This document shows, one piece after another, positions 7,444-16,676 of a stretch of 64,000 nt of DNA (position 1 is its first letter; the number at the start of each line of letters is the position of its first letter). A model generated the notes under the pieces. The model was not told the origin of the DNA. It did no database searches and saw nothing but the letters and a program-made list of their open reading frames with translations. The DNA lies in NCBI RefSeq assembly GCF_034113385.1, contig NZ_JAXEXL010000014.1, positions 1-64,000 on the forward strand, in the 5' to 3' direction. The stretch comes from Atopobium sp034113385 (lineage in GTDB: Bacteria > Actinomycetota > Coriobacteriia > Coriobacteriales > Atopobiaceae). The position numbers were made by a program, and so were the translations under genes.

Positions 7444-9894
7444 CTACTCGTACACTTTAAGTGCCTCAGCTAGACTGACCTTGTGGATATTCCACATATG
7501 AATACAAGCTGCCACTACATACGTTGCAATGCCAATTGCCAATACTTGAGCAAGCAGTTCTGGGCGATAATTGAGCGGGAAATTACCCGCATAATCAGCC
7601 ATCATTTGACGCATAAGCTCATTCACAAGTGCAATGATTACTGGAATGGACAGCACTTCAGATACAAGAACCGCAAGCGTTATAGGATGCAAATATAACG
7701 AGCGAATTTCCTTCTCGGTATATCCAAAGACCTTCATATAGGAGATAGAGCGTGCAGACTGCTCGATACTTGTTTTAGTAAGCAAGAAAATAAGCAATAC
7801 AGAAACGGGGATAGCAACCCACATAAGCATAGAAAGCACGCCACCCATAGAAAGGCTCATTTGCTCGCCTGCAGAAGCCATTTGGTCAGGCGTTGTTTGC
7901 GCTACAAGGTAGGTTTCATCCAACAGCAGTGGTTTGTTAGAAGCATATCCATTAAAGTAATTAGCTGGCTTACCAAAGATTTCACACCATGTGGCGCGGC
8001 TCATATACACATTCATATCTGTCTGACTACCTGCAATAACATCAGGCGCAATCACATAGGTATCTGAGGTATATCGATCCGTAAAGGTATACTGCTCCCC
8101 TCGTACAAGGCCACATTTTTGTGCTAATCCGCGACCAATAACAATCTTGCCGCCCGACACATCATACTTCCAGTAATTAGAGTTAAGATCAATTCCGTAT
8201 ACACTCACTTCCTCGCCTTTGCCAGAAATTGCACGTGGTATTTCAAGCGTTGTCACAGCAAACTTCTCGGACTTCTCGATAGTCTTAGCTGCATTGGAAT
8301 ACATGTTTGTAGGATGGCCAGCCGCAGTATATGGATCAGACTCTAACGCGGATGCTCGCATGAGCAAATTGTAGTATCGAGCTGCGCTTAACTCATCTTC
8401 TGGGTGCTCATATTTATGCAACATACTAAGCGCGGAGGCGGCATCTGCCTGAGCAGGCGTAACATCAATCTCCAACGGCGCCTTAAGCGTATATATATGC
8501 TGCGCAGGTACCATCTTGGTCATCTGTGCAGCATACTCTTCCACCAAAGGCACTATACACAGACACATAAGCAGCAAGATATTGGAAAACACAATTCCCA
8601 AAAACAAAATAAGAAACTGCGGCGCATTTCTTGCTAAAACACGCGCACGAAAACGGCGCAAAAACTTCCAACGGTCCGGAAATACCAGCTTGCTCCTGCG
8701 CGTATGGTGGCGCGTTTCTTGGCGCAAAAACTCCAATGGCGTTGCCTTCAGGCTGGCAGCAATACCAATAAAATTAACGCTCATCAGTAAAAGCACTGGT
8801 ATAACAGACATAAAGACAAAAATCTCTATCGAGAAAATCGGCGTAAAGGACACGATGTCATATGACCGATAGTAGTTTGATGCCATAAACTCAGCAAAAC
8901 CGCTGTAGCAAATACCATTGCCCACCGCTGCTGCCAGCAGCCCCGTAAGCGTTGGCAAGACCATGTAGTGCGCAATAAGCTCACGCTTGCGATAGCCTGA
9001 AGCAAGAAGGGTGCCAATAGCAGCACTTTCAGATAGAATAGTAGCCTTGGTAAGCACCACAAAGACAAATGAAACTACCACCAACAAGATTGCACCTGCA
9101 ACTATCCAACCTTTTTTGTCTCCTACAAGGTCCTTATCGGCATAGCTATAGGCATTGTTGTCTTCTTTATCTATTACCTCTATCAAAGACACCTGATTGT
9201 TGGTAAGCAATTGAGCCACATCACGTTCATACGTCACGCGATCACTCAAGCTCATGGTCTTGTCATCCAACACGACTGAGTATCTATATACAGACATCTT
9301 TGCTAACTGATTATATGCCTCATTGGTAACCTGGGCTAAGGTAAAGGTCACTCCATCAAAGAGCAAATCTGTATTTTTCTTTTCTAATACTTGATAATCA
9401 GGCAGGCTCACAAAACCCGTAATCGTAAACGTATGCCCATCCAAAGAAACCTTATCCCCAATCTGCAAATTGTTGTTATTGCAGTAGGTACGCGAAAGAG
9501 CAATCTCTGTGTCTTGTTGTGGGGCCCTACCCTCTACATAGCTAACCTTATTAAAGTCGGTACGCTTTTTGAACAGGCGCGCCGTAGTTTGTTTGTGTGC
9601 TCCCGGAGCCGTAAATTGAACATCAGTGTAGAAGTTCTCATACACCTTACAGTTAGACCCCTGATTTTGAATCTTTGTAATGACGTCTTGAGGAATCTTA
9701 AACTGCGTAGTGATATAAAAGTCTTCAAGATTGCTTATGGCTCTATTTTGTGCAATGAGTTTTTGAATGGAACTTGCACCCGTCAGAAAGCTCGACACCA
9801 TAGAAATGGTAATGGTGAGCAAGAAAAACAATCCTAAGTACTTACCTAAATTGTGAACAAAATCACGCGGAAGTCGTTTAATAAGCGGTGACAT
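7444..9894 (-). CDS. ABC transporter permease, FtsX/MacB type
   Basis: 816 residues. One membrane helix lies near the N-terminus (about 18-38, LGLFFLLTITISMVSSF). Two FtsX-type blocks of three helices follow (about 265-390 and 690-810), separated by a large extracytoplasmic part. This is the layout of single-chain FtsX permeases that move lipids, peptides or drugs, or act by mechanotransmission. RBS TAGGTAGG sits before the ATG, 6 nt after the end of the ATPase gene, so both form one transcript. The 3' end contains the promoter of the helicase gene. The pair appears to be lodged inside a defence-like gene set. The substrate is unknown. Confidence 0.9.
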   Translation of the reverse strand: MSPLIKRLPRDFVHNLGKYLGLFFLLTITISMVSSFLTGASSIQKLIAQNRAISNLEDFYITTQFKIPQDVITKIQNQGSNCKVYENFYTDVQFTAPGAHKQTTARLFKKRTDFNKVSYVEGRAPQQDTEIALSRTYCNNNNLQIGDKVSLDGHTFTITGFVSLPDYQVLEKKNTDLLFDGVTFTLAQVTNEAYNQLAKMSVYRYSVVLDDKTMSLSDRVTYERDVAQLLTNNQVSLIEVIDKEDNNAYSYADKDLVGDKKGWIVAGAILLVVVSFVFVVLTKATILSESAAIGTLLASGYRKRELIAHYMVLPTLTGLLAAAVGNGICYSGFAEFMASNYYRSYDIVSFTPIFSIEIFVFMSVIPVLLLMSVNFIGIAASLKATPLEFLRQETRHHTRRSKLVFPDRWKFLRRFRARVLARNAPQFLILFLGIVFSNILLLMCLCIVPLVEEYAAQMTKMVPAQHIYTLKAPLEIDVTPAQADAASALSMLHKYEHPEDELSAARYYNLLMRASALESDPYTAAGHPTNMYSNAAKTIEKSEKFAVTTLEIPRAISGKGEEVSVYGIDLNSNYWKYDVSGGKIVIGRGLAQKCGLVRGEQYTFTDRYTSDTYVIAPDVIAGSQTDMNVYMSRATWCEIFGKPANYFNGYASNKPLLLDETYLVAQTTPDQMASAGEQMSLSMGGVLSMLMWVAIPVSVLLIFLLTKTSIEQSARSISYMKVFGYTEKEIRSLYLHPITLAVLVSEVLSIPVIIALVNELMRQMMADYAGNFPLNYRPELLAQVLAIGIATYVVAACIHMWNIHKVSLAEALKVYE

Positions 9895-9900
9895 ACCTAC

Positions 9901-10635
9901 CTACCATTCCAAATCCTTAGCAGGTACCAGCTGTGTTTGTAGGTAATCCTCTACCAAATGGCCGTCATGCAAGCGCAAAACATGATGTGACATATGCCTA
10001 ATAGCATCGTTATGAGTAACTATGACCATAGTGCAGCCATATTGACGATTTACCTGTTCCATAAGCTGCAGGATTTCCTTGGAGGTTGTATAGTCCAATG
10101 CCCCCGTAGGTTCGTCACACAGCAAAAGACGGGGATTTTTTACCAGCGCACGACCAATGGAACAGCGTTGTTGTTGGCCACCAGATACCTGGTTGGGAAA
10201 CTTATTTCGATGTTCCCAAAGCCCCAAATTATGCAACAGCTCATCTATGGGTAAGGGAGCTTTGGAAACGTAGGCACCTACCTCGATATTCTCGCGAATG
10301 GTTAAGTCGGGTATGAGGTTATAAAACTGGAAGATGAATCCTAATTCTTTGCGACGATACTCCACCAGCTGTTTAGCAGACAGTTGGGTGATGTCTTGCT
10401 CACCCACCACAATAGAACCAGAGTCAGCCGATTCCAAACCGCCAAGCAAGTTAAGGAAGGTGGACTTACCCGAGCCAGATGGCCCAAATAAAACGCACAT
10501 CTCACCCTGATGTATGGTGGTGGTAATACCAGTAAGAACACTTACCTTGGCATCTGCCTGACCGTAGCTCTTACATACATCAGATACGCAAATAAAATCT
10601 TTTTGACCTGTCTGTACTGTTTTTTGCACGTCCAT
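9901..10635 (-). CDS. ABC transporter ATP-binding protein (MacB/LolD-like)
   Basis: 244 residues. Walker A GPSGSGKST (about 54-62), Q-loop region LGFIFQFYNLIPDLT, signature SGGQQQRCSIGRAL, Walker B LLLCDEPTGALD and switch His in VIVTHND are all present, so it should be an active ATPase. It pairs with the FtsX permease 6 nt downstream. The ATG has a GGGGC ribosome site. A TATACT -10 box lies about 52 nt upstream (10687-10692 on the minus strand). Unlike the genes on both sides, there is no LexA-like box there, so this pair may be regulated independently of the TerB_N/BrxD/helicase genes. Confidence 0.95.
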   Translation of the reverse strand: MDVQKTVQTGQKDFICVSDVCKSYGQADAKVSVLTGITTTIHQGEMCVLFGPSGSGKSTFLNLLGGLESADSGSIVVGEQDITQLSAKQLVEYRRKELGFIFQFYNLIPDLTIRENIEVGAYVSKAPLPIDELLHNLGLWEHRNKFPNQVSGGQQQRCSIGRALVKNPRLLLCDEPTGALDYTTSKEILQLMEQVNRQYGCTMVIVTHNDAIRHMSHHVLRLHDGHLVEDYLQTQLVPAKDLEW

Positions 10636-10756
10636 GCTTTGCCCCTATACCGTTGCAAAAGTTACCTTAAGTAAACCTCTTGCTCTAGTATATTGCTAAA
10701 AGTTAGACTAATTTATCTTTTTTACAGTTTTGTAGGCAAAATGTTATGCAAAAACC

Positions 10757-12133
10757 CTAGATGGTGAACTCGGCAAATCCCGATGCCTCATCTGAAGTGC
10801 CACAAGAGCCGCCAGAATCAGAACTGCCAGAATCACCACTTGTTGTAGCTTCCAGAAAACCGTGCTGTCCAAAAGACCCATCTGCCAAAAGAGACTCTAC
10901 CGTCACAGTTGGGTCTTGAAACATGATGTCTAGCAACTCGATGAAATCGCGAATAACTTCACGAGGCGTAATGTGTGTTTGTGCGCCTACACGGGATAGT
11001 TCTACCTCTAAAAATCTTGCTAACTGAGCCTCATTAAGACGGCGGTCATATTCAAATAATCCCGCATGAATATCCGCGAGTTTCTCGATAAGAACCAGAA
11101 GCTCCTCAGGCGTTAGTGCTGTTAAACGAATAACAGGAGCCAGCAGGTCAGACATTCCTTCACGGCCAAAGCGCCCTTGCGTCAAGCGTGAGCGCAGCGC
11201 TTCATACGAGTACAAACCACGACGCCTATCCTCTACTGTCTGAGGTGTTCCACCCATAATAATGCCAAGGTACTGAGCACGGCCCTGTAGAGCATCGTTA
11301 TATATGGTTAAGAGCTTCTCATAATTGTATTGCCTCGAGACAGCATGAGGAATCTTATACAGATTAACCAGCTCATCTATGAGAATGAGCAGGCCTTCAT
11401 AACCGGCGCCACGCAAGAAGCGTGCAAACAACTTGAGATAGTCATACCAATCATCATCCGTAATAATTGCTGTTACGCCAAGCTCGGCACGTGCTTCAGA
11501 CTTGGTACGATACTCACCCCTAAACCAACGGATAACGTGCGCTTTAAGCTCATCATTGCCCTCCATATACGCACGAAAATATGACGATAAAAGCTTGGCA
11601 AAATCAAAACCATGTACCAGCTCTTGCAAATCAGCCAATGAGGCATATATTTCCTTTTGAACCTCATCTACAAAACGGGCGTCTTCAGGCAAGACTCCTG
11701 TAGCAATCACTTTGGACTGAGCCGTCGTAACCCAACGATCCAAAATAAGCGTAAGTGCACCACCTTCTGGGCGCGTTTTGGTAGATAAGTTTGAAATGAG
11801 CTCGCGGTAGGTAGCAAGCCCCTGACCACGCGTTCCCTGAAGACGACGCTCGGGCGAAAGATCTGCATCGGCAACTACAAAATTGTTTCCCATTGCATGA
11901 TTACGCATGGTTTGCAGCAAAAAACTCTTGCCACTCCCGTAGCGACCAACAACAAACCTGCATGACGCACCGCCATCCGCCACCATAGACAAATCACGAA
12001 GCAGCGCAGCAATCTCATCCTTACGTCCAACCGTAATGTAGGGCAACCCCACGCGCGGCACTACGCCACCTTTAAGGGAATTGATAAGAACGCCGGCAAT
12101 GCGCTTAGGCACACGAACTGAATTAGTTGGCAC
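10757..12133 (-). CDS. BrxD-like ATP-binding protein (DUF2791)
   Basis: 458 residues. It starts at a GTG with GAGGAG 8 nt upstream and overlaps the end of the TerB_N gene by 11 bp, so the two are translationally coupled. Walker A GRYGSGKS is at about 63-70 and the Walker B strand GLLILIDELVNLY at about 247-258. The segment GIIMGGTPQTVEDRRRGLYS and the following Arg-rich helix are characteristic of DUF2791 ATPases, the family of BrxD in type 2 BREX. The C-terminal 30 residues are a Ser/Gly-rich tail likely to be disordered. Family ATPases are thought to load or power DNA-acting partners. A BrxHI-like helicase lies 3.4 kb downstream; no PglX, PglZ, PglY or PglW is visible. Confidence 0.85.
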   Translation of the reverse strand: MPTNSVRVPKRIAGVLINSLKGGVVPRVGLPYITVGRKDEIAALLRDLSMVADGGASCRFVVGRYGSGKSFLLQTMRNHAMGNNFVVADADLSPERRLQGTRGQGLATYRELISNLSTKTRPEGGALTLILDRWVTTAQSKVIATGVLPEDARFVDEVQKEIYASLADLQELVHGFDFAKLLSSYFRAYMEGNDELKAHVIRWFRGEYRTKSEARAELGVTAIITDDDWYDYLKLFARFLRGAGYEGLLILIDELVNLYKIPHAVSRQYNYEKLLTIYNDALQGRAQYLGIIMGGTPQTVEDRRRGLYSYEALRSRLTQGRFGREGMSDLLAPVIRLTALTPEELLVLIEKLADIHAGLFEYDRRLNEAQLARFLEVELSRVGAQTHITPREVIRDFIELLDIMFQDPTVTVESLLADGSFGQHGFLEATTSGDSGSSDSGGSCGTSDEASGFAEFTI

Positions 12134-13784
12134 GTAAAAACTCCTCTACGTCTTTGCGATAGTCCTCTACCAAGCTTACCTGCTGCCCATCAAACTCTAA
12201 AACGGCATCATCCACCAGCTCATAGAGTAGCTCATTGATATGGTCAACCTCAACCGAGAGCATGCTACCCACATCTGCTTTTGGAAGAGGTTTGCCTTCT
12301 AAGACAGCTTGCAGCAGCCGCTTTTGGTAATTGCCGAGAAGCTCTGTGTTTGCTGCACTATTTTTTTTGGATTCTAAGGGCATACCTGCTTCATCTACCA
12401 ATAAATCCATTTGCTGAGGCTCTTCTGAGGCTTGAGCTGCAAACGCGAGCTCAATCTTAGGTTCACGCTCAGACCCAAGCTCAGGTTCACACTCAGGCTC
12501 AAGCGCGCGTTCTTCCTCTACTAACAATACCTCACATATTTGAGCGGCATCGCTACGAATAGCAGCTAAAGAGTCTAGATTAATGCTTACTTGAGCAGCC
12601 TCAATACGGTTTTTCTCTTCCACTACCTGCTGAACTGCCTCAGTAACATACGAGCGTTGATACTTTGGAATCTCGCGCGGCTTAAGCGCTGTTACCTCTT
12701 GTAAGGTCTGACGCAAGGCTACATCTATTTCATGCAAGAGATTACCAAGCTCAGCGCTTTTCTTCTGGGCCTTGCAGGGCTTGGAAATAGTCCAGCGTCC
12801 ATCATGACAGCTATATACCACATGCCAAGGAGTTGCTCGCACTTGATCTGCATGTGTCTGTGGTGTATAAAAAACAGCGCCAGAAAACATAGTGTAGGGT
12901 TCACGCACAGCCGGCCCAAACAGACCGTCGATATACCCCGTTTTCCTGCGCGTTTTACAGTGATCAACCATCTTGATAAACACACGTGCACACGCTTGTT
13001 GTACCAATGTGGGATACAGGGCATAGAGTTTTGATTTTTCTAAATGATATGAACTCACATTACACAATAGCTCAAACAACTGCGCCTCATTAATCTGTGA
13101 GGCCTGTGAGGGAGCAAGCTGCGCCTGTACAAGCTTTTGTTCCAGCTCTCGTAACTCGTATACTGCGTTGAAGTGCATAAAAGAAGCATGGGCATACTCT
13201 AAGGGCAAGTCATGCCATACGGCAAAATCCAACATCCAGGCCTGCAGATAGGCATCAAGAACCTTATTGGCTCCATCCTTGCAAAAGCTGTCGCGCAAAA
13301 CGCCAAGCATAGCCATTGCTTGCTGAGCAGATGCCACGCCTACTTTACACAGCAGCTCATAGGCATACACAAACAAAAAAGAGAGTGGAGCATGAGTAAT
13401 GGTATGGTTTCTCAATTTGGTACGCCAGCTAAAATATGCGCGCGCATCCAAGTTACTCATATCTTCATACGTGGGGTAATAGCAGGAAAAATGACTGATG
13501 TAGTCACAATCATCCTCAAAATCTGCCATAAAGGACGCCTGTTCATAAAACAGTTGAGAGCCCCCATAATGATAGCTATGCCATCCAGCTCGTTTGGCTA
13601 AACCACGCATCTCTAAAATACGCTGAGGTGTTGGCTGCGGTTTGTCCCGCTCCTTATCCTGTAACAACTGCCTGCCCGTACGTATAAGGGGCTTATCGCA
13701 ATACTCCTTCTTGCTAAACGCACTAACCTCTCCAGCAGCAATTTTGGCCAAGATTTCTCGCGCAATACTCACCGCTCGAGACAT
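12123..13784 (-). CDS. TerB_N / TerB_C domain protein
   Basis: 553 residues from the ATG at 13782-13784, chosen because GAGGAG lies 6 nt upstream; an ATG 19 codons earlier falls inside a probable operator and has no ribosome site. The N-terminal part carries the TerB_N pattern (DFEDDCDYISHFSCYYPTYE, then LDARAYFSWRTKLR). A long helical middle follows, then an acidic Glu/Gln linker (about 420-475) and a C-terminal block (about 480-553, LLGNYQKRLLQAVLEGKPLP...) that fits TerB_C. These domains were described in tellurite/stress and phage-response gene sets; biochemical function is unknown. It is the first gene of a BrxD-like ATPase operon and has a SOS-like promoter. Confidence 0.8.
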   Translation of the reverse strand: MSRAVSIAREILAKIAAGEVSAFSKKEYCDKPLIRTGRQLLQDKERDKPQPTPQRILEMRGLAKRAGWHSYHYGGSQLFYEQASFMADFEDDCDYISHFSCYYPTYEDMSNLDARAYFSWRTKLRNHTITHAPLSFLFVYAYELLCKVGVASAQQAMAMLGVLRDSFCKDGANKVLDAYLQAWMLDFAVWHDLPLEYAHASFMHFNAVYELRELEQKLVQAQLAPSQASQINEAQLFELLCNVSSYHLEKSKLYALYPTLVQQACARVFIKMVDHCKTRRKTGYIDGLFGPAVREPYTMFSGAVFYTPQTHADQVRATPWHVVYSCHDGRWTISKPCKAQKKSAELGNLLHEIDVALRQTLQEVTALKPREIPKYQRSYVTEAVQQVVEEKNRIEAAQVSINLDSLAAIRSDAAQICEVLLVEEERALEPECEPELGSEREPKIELAFAAQASEEPQQMDLLVDEAGMPLESKKNSAANTELLGNYQKRLLQAVLEGKPLPKADVGSMLSVEVDHINELLYELVDDAVLEFDGQQVSLVEDYRKDVEEFLRAN

Positions 13785-13834
13785 ACACTCCTCGTCGGAT
13801 TTAAGATAGCCATGCGAATATGTTGTCTTATTTT

Positions 13835-13857
13835 CGTACATATGTTCGTATAGTATA
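13835..13857 (-). promoter_or_regulatory. TATACT -10 box with LexA/SOS-box-like operator (TerB_N gene)
   Basis: On the minus strand TATACT (13857-13852) is followed 3 nt later by CGAACATATGTACG (13848-13835), one mismatch from the palindromic Gram-positive SOS box CGAACATATGTTCG. The box covers the expected transcription start, where LexA usually blocks initiation. No good -35 box is seen. Confidence 0.6.
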
Positions 13858-13919
13858 GTCCATCTCTACCCACAAAAAAGACCTGACGCAAACAACTCAA
13901 AACACGGTCTTTACCTATA

Positions 13920-13959
13920 CAAAAACCTCGCATCATAACAGCAATGTCATGATGCGAGG
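13920..13959 (-). terminator. Rho-independent terminator of feoB operon
   Basis: An 11-bp perfect stem (13926-13936 with 13949-13959, 12-nt loop) is followed on the minus strand by TTTTTGT. It lies about 70 nt past the feoB stop codon. Confidence 0.92.
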
Positions 13960-14029
13960 AATATTCAGTTTGACCAGGTGCTTGCACACACCCTCGTAGT
14001 TAGAACGGGACTAACTAGAGGTTGTAAGG

Positions 14030-16666
14030 TTACGCAAGCTTGTCCAAGATTTTCTCGTCAGCCTTATCCCATTTTGGCATAGGGCGGAACAGCTGGAATA
14101 GCATGCCACCCAAAGCGATAAGGGCAATGACGGTCCAAAGGCCAAAATGACCAAAGGTAAACCAATCATACAGCTGGTAAATAATCATACCAACTACCCA
14201 ACCAAAGCCGCACTCGTAGCCAATGGCAAACCAGAACCACTTGGGGTCATCCATTTGCTTACGGATGGTACCCATAGCAGCAAAGCAAGGAGCGTTAAGC
14301 ATATTGAAGGCAACAAATGCCAGCATAGCGCCCAGATGCAGCGTGCCACCAAAGGTAAACATATTGGCAAAGCCATTCCACATGGATACGGAGTTCTCGC
14401 CCGCATCGCCCAAACCATACAGAGCACCAAAGGTAGAAACCAAGTTCTCCTTAGCGATAAGTGCAGAGATGGATGCAGAGGCAGCCTGCCAAGAATTGTT
14501 GCCCAAAGGAATGAAAATAGTACCAACCCAGCTACCAACAGCAGCCAGCAAGGAGTGATCCATGTACTCCTTAGGAGCGCCCTCCATGCTCTCAAGGAAA
14601 CCAAAGGCGCCGCTTCCGCCATCCCAATTGGCCCAACCAAAACGAGACAGAACCCAAATACCAACAGCAGCCAAGAAGATGATGGTACCAGCCTTCTTGA
14701 TGTAAGCGCTTACGCGCTCCCATACATGCAGCCACCAAGACTTAAGTGCTGGGAAGTGGTAATCAGGAAGCTCCATAACAAAAGGAGCAGGCTCGCCCGC
14801 AAAGGGCTTGGTCTTCTTGAGCATGATTGCAGACACAATAATGGACAAAAGACCTAAGAAGTAGAACATAGGAGCAATCCACCAGGCCTTAGAGCCGCCT
14901 AGCAAAACGCCCATAACCAAAGCGATGATTGGCTGCTTTGCACCACAAGGAATCATGGTAGTAAGCATGGCAGTCATGCGACGGTCATTCTCGTTCTCGA
15001 TGGTCTTGGTTGCCAAAACACCAGGAACGCCACAACCGGAAGAAACCAACATAGGAATGAAGGACTTACCAGACAAACCAAAGCGACGGAATACACGGTC
15101 CATAACAAAAGCAACACGGCTCATGTAACCGCAATCCTCAAGGAAGCACAACAAAACAAACAGGACAAACATCTGAGGAATAAAGCCCAAAACAGCACCT
15201 ACACCACCAACAATGCCGTCCTTAACCAAAGAGACAACCATAGGAGATGCACCAGCACCATTAAGCCAGGTTTCTACGGCAGCAGGAATAGAAGGAACAT
15301 AGCCCTCAAAGTCCTCAGCAGCAGGCTCTTCTGCAGAAGCTGCAGCAGCCGTTACAAAATCATCTGCATCAATCTTTTCAATGGTTTGGAGCTGGACGCT
15401 CTTATCGGCAGGCATGCCTTCAGCATCAAGCTTAGTTACAGGCTCATCATTAGCGTCTACGAGGTTGCCATCCCCATCATGGATGGGCACATCCTTAGCA
15501 ACAACGCCAGCTTCCTTAGCAGCAGCGGCAAACTTGTTAATTGCCTCGGTATCCTTTGCGGCAACAGCGTCTGCAACACCCTCGGTGTCAACACCAGCCT
15601 CTTCTGCAGCAGCAATAAAGCCATCTACCTTATCGCCATAGTGCTCAGCGTCCCAAGCATCCTTAGCCTCAGTGTAGGCATTGGAGCCGGCAGCAGAGAC
15701 AAAGAAGCCCTCATCAAAAAGCTTATCGTTAACCCAGTCAGTTGCAGGAGTACCCACAGCCACCAAAGCAAACCAGTACATGAAAGACATGACTGCAATA
15801 AAGATGGGAATACCCAACAAACGAGAGGTAACAACCTTATCAATCTTTTGAGAGATAGTGAGCTTGGCAGGAGCCTTGGTCACACACTCTTTCATGATAG
15901 TGGTAATCCACTCATAGCGATCAGAGGTAATGATGGACTCAGAGTCATCATCACGTGCCTCTTCCACGCGAGCAATATGTGCTTCAATCTTGGCAAGACG
16001 CTCTTCAGAAAGGTTAAGCGGCTTAATTGCCTCTGCATCACGCTCAAACAACTTGATGGAATACCAACGCAAAGTTTGAGGCTCTACGTCAGCTTCAATT
16101 TCAGAAGCAATAGCCTCCAATGCAGACTCAACCTCAGGACTAAACAACTTGATGCCCTGGCTGACCTTGTTTTGCTTACCAACAGCAATTGCAGCGTTTA
16201 CCAGCTCAGTAATGTTGGTGTTGCGCAGGGCAGACACCTCAAGAACGTCTACACCCAAACGCTCAGACAGCAGCGTGGTGTTAATAACATCACCGCGCTC
16301 CTTGAGCAAATCACACATGTTAAGGCCAATAACCACAGGGCGGCCAGCCTCAAGTATCTGAGTTGCTAAATACAGGTTACGCTCAATATTGGTTACATCA
16401 ATAAGATTGATAACCGCGTCGGGCTTCTCGTTAATAACAAAGTCACGAGAAACTACTTCTTCCGGAGAGTAGGGACTCATTGAGTAGATACCAGGAAGGT
16501 CAGTAAACAGAACGTTTTTGTCCTTTTTCCAGGTGGCCTCTTTTTTCTCGACCGTAACGCCAGGCCAGTTGCCTACATAACCGTTGGAACCCGTTAGTTC
16601 ATTAAACAGCGTAGTTTTACCGCAGTTAGGGTTACCAGCAAGTGCAATGTTAATCGTATCTGCCAT
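14030..16666 (-). CDS. feoB: Ferrous iron transporter FeoB with long insertion
   Basis: 878 residues, about 100-130 more than usual. It imports Fe2+ across the cytoplasmic membrane. The N-terminal G domain has GNPNCGKT (11-18), the switch/G2 region with WPGVTVEKKE, DLPG (56-59) and NMCD (116-119). The membrane part has the gate and core segments with the conserved Cys-containing SSGCGVPG and IPCGAKQP. Between the first helix (about 283-304) and the next (about 475-510) lies an Ala/Asp/Glu-rich hydrophilic stretch (about 320-455) that I do not know from standard FeoB proteins. The gene follows two feoA genes (11-bp gap) and ends at a strong terminator. Confidence 0.97.
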   Translation of the reverse strand: MADTINIALAGNPNCGKTTLFNELTGSNGYVGNWPGVTVEKKEATWKKDKNVLFTDLPGIYSMSPYSPEEVVSRDFVINEKPDAVINLIDVTNIERNLYLATQILEAGRPVVIGLNMCDLLKERGDVINTTLLSERLGVDVLEVSALRNTNITELVNAAIAVGKQNKVSQGIKLFSPEVESALEAIASEIEADVEPQTLRWYSIKLFERDAEAIKPLNLSEERLAKIEAHIARVEEARDDDSESIITSDRYEWITTIMKECVTKAPAKLTISQKIDKVVTSRLLGIPIFIAVMSFMYWFALVAVGTPATDWVNDKLFDEGFFVSAAGSNAYTEAKDAWDAEHYGDKVDGFIAAAEEAGVDTEGVADAVAAKDTEAINKFAAAAKEAGVVAKDVPIHDGDGNLVDANDEPVTKLDAEGMPADKSVQLQTIEKIDADDFVTAAAASAEEPAAEDFEGYVPSIPAAVETWLNGAGASPMVVSLVKDGIVGGVGAVLGFIPQMFVLFVLLCFLEDCGYMSRVAFVMDRVFRRFGLSGKSFIPMLVSSGCGVPGVLATKTIENENDRRMTAMLTTMIPCGAKQPIIALVMGVLLGGSKAWWIAPMFYFLGLLSIIVSAIMLKKTKPFAGEPAPFVMELPDYHFPALKSWWLHVWERVSAYIKKAGTIIFLAAVGIWVLSRFGWANWDGGSGAFGFLESMEGAPKEYMDHSLLAAVGSWVGTIFIPLGNNSWQAASASISALIAKENLVSTFGALYGLGDAGENSVSMWNGFANMFTFGGTLHLGAMLAFVAFNMLNAPCFAAMGTIRKQMDDPKWFWFAIGYECGFGWVVGMIIYQLYDWFTFGHFGLWTVIALIALGGMLFQLFRPMPKWDKADEKILDKLA

Positions 16667-16676
16667 GATTGCCTAC

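Noticed and set aside
15386..16369. 327-codon open frame antisense to feoB
   Set aside because: It runs opposite a strongly conserved gene, has no ribosome site and no protein-like pattern; it arises from the codon bias of feoB.
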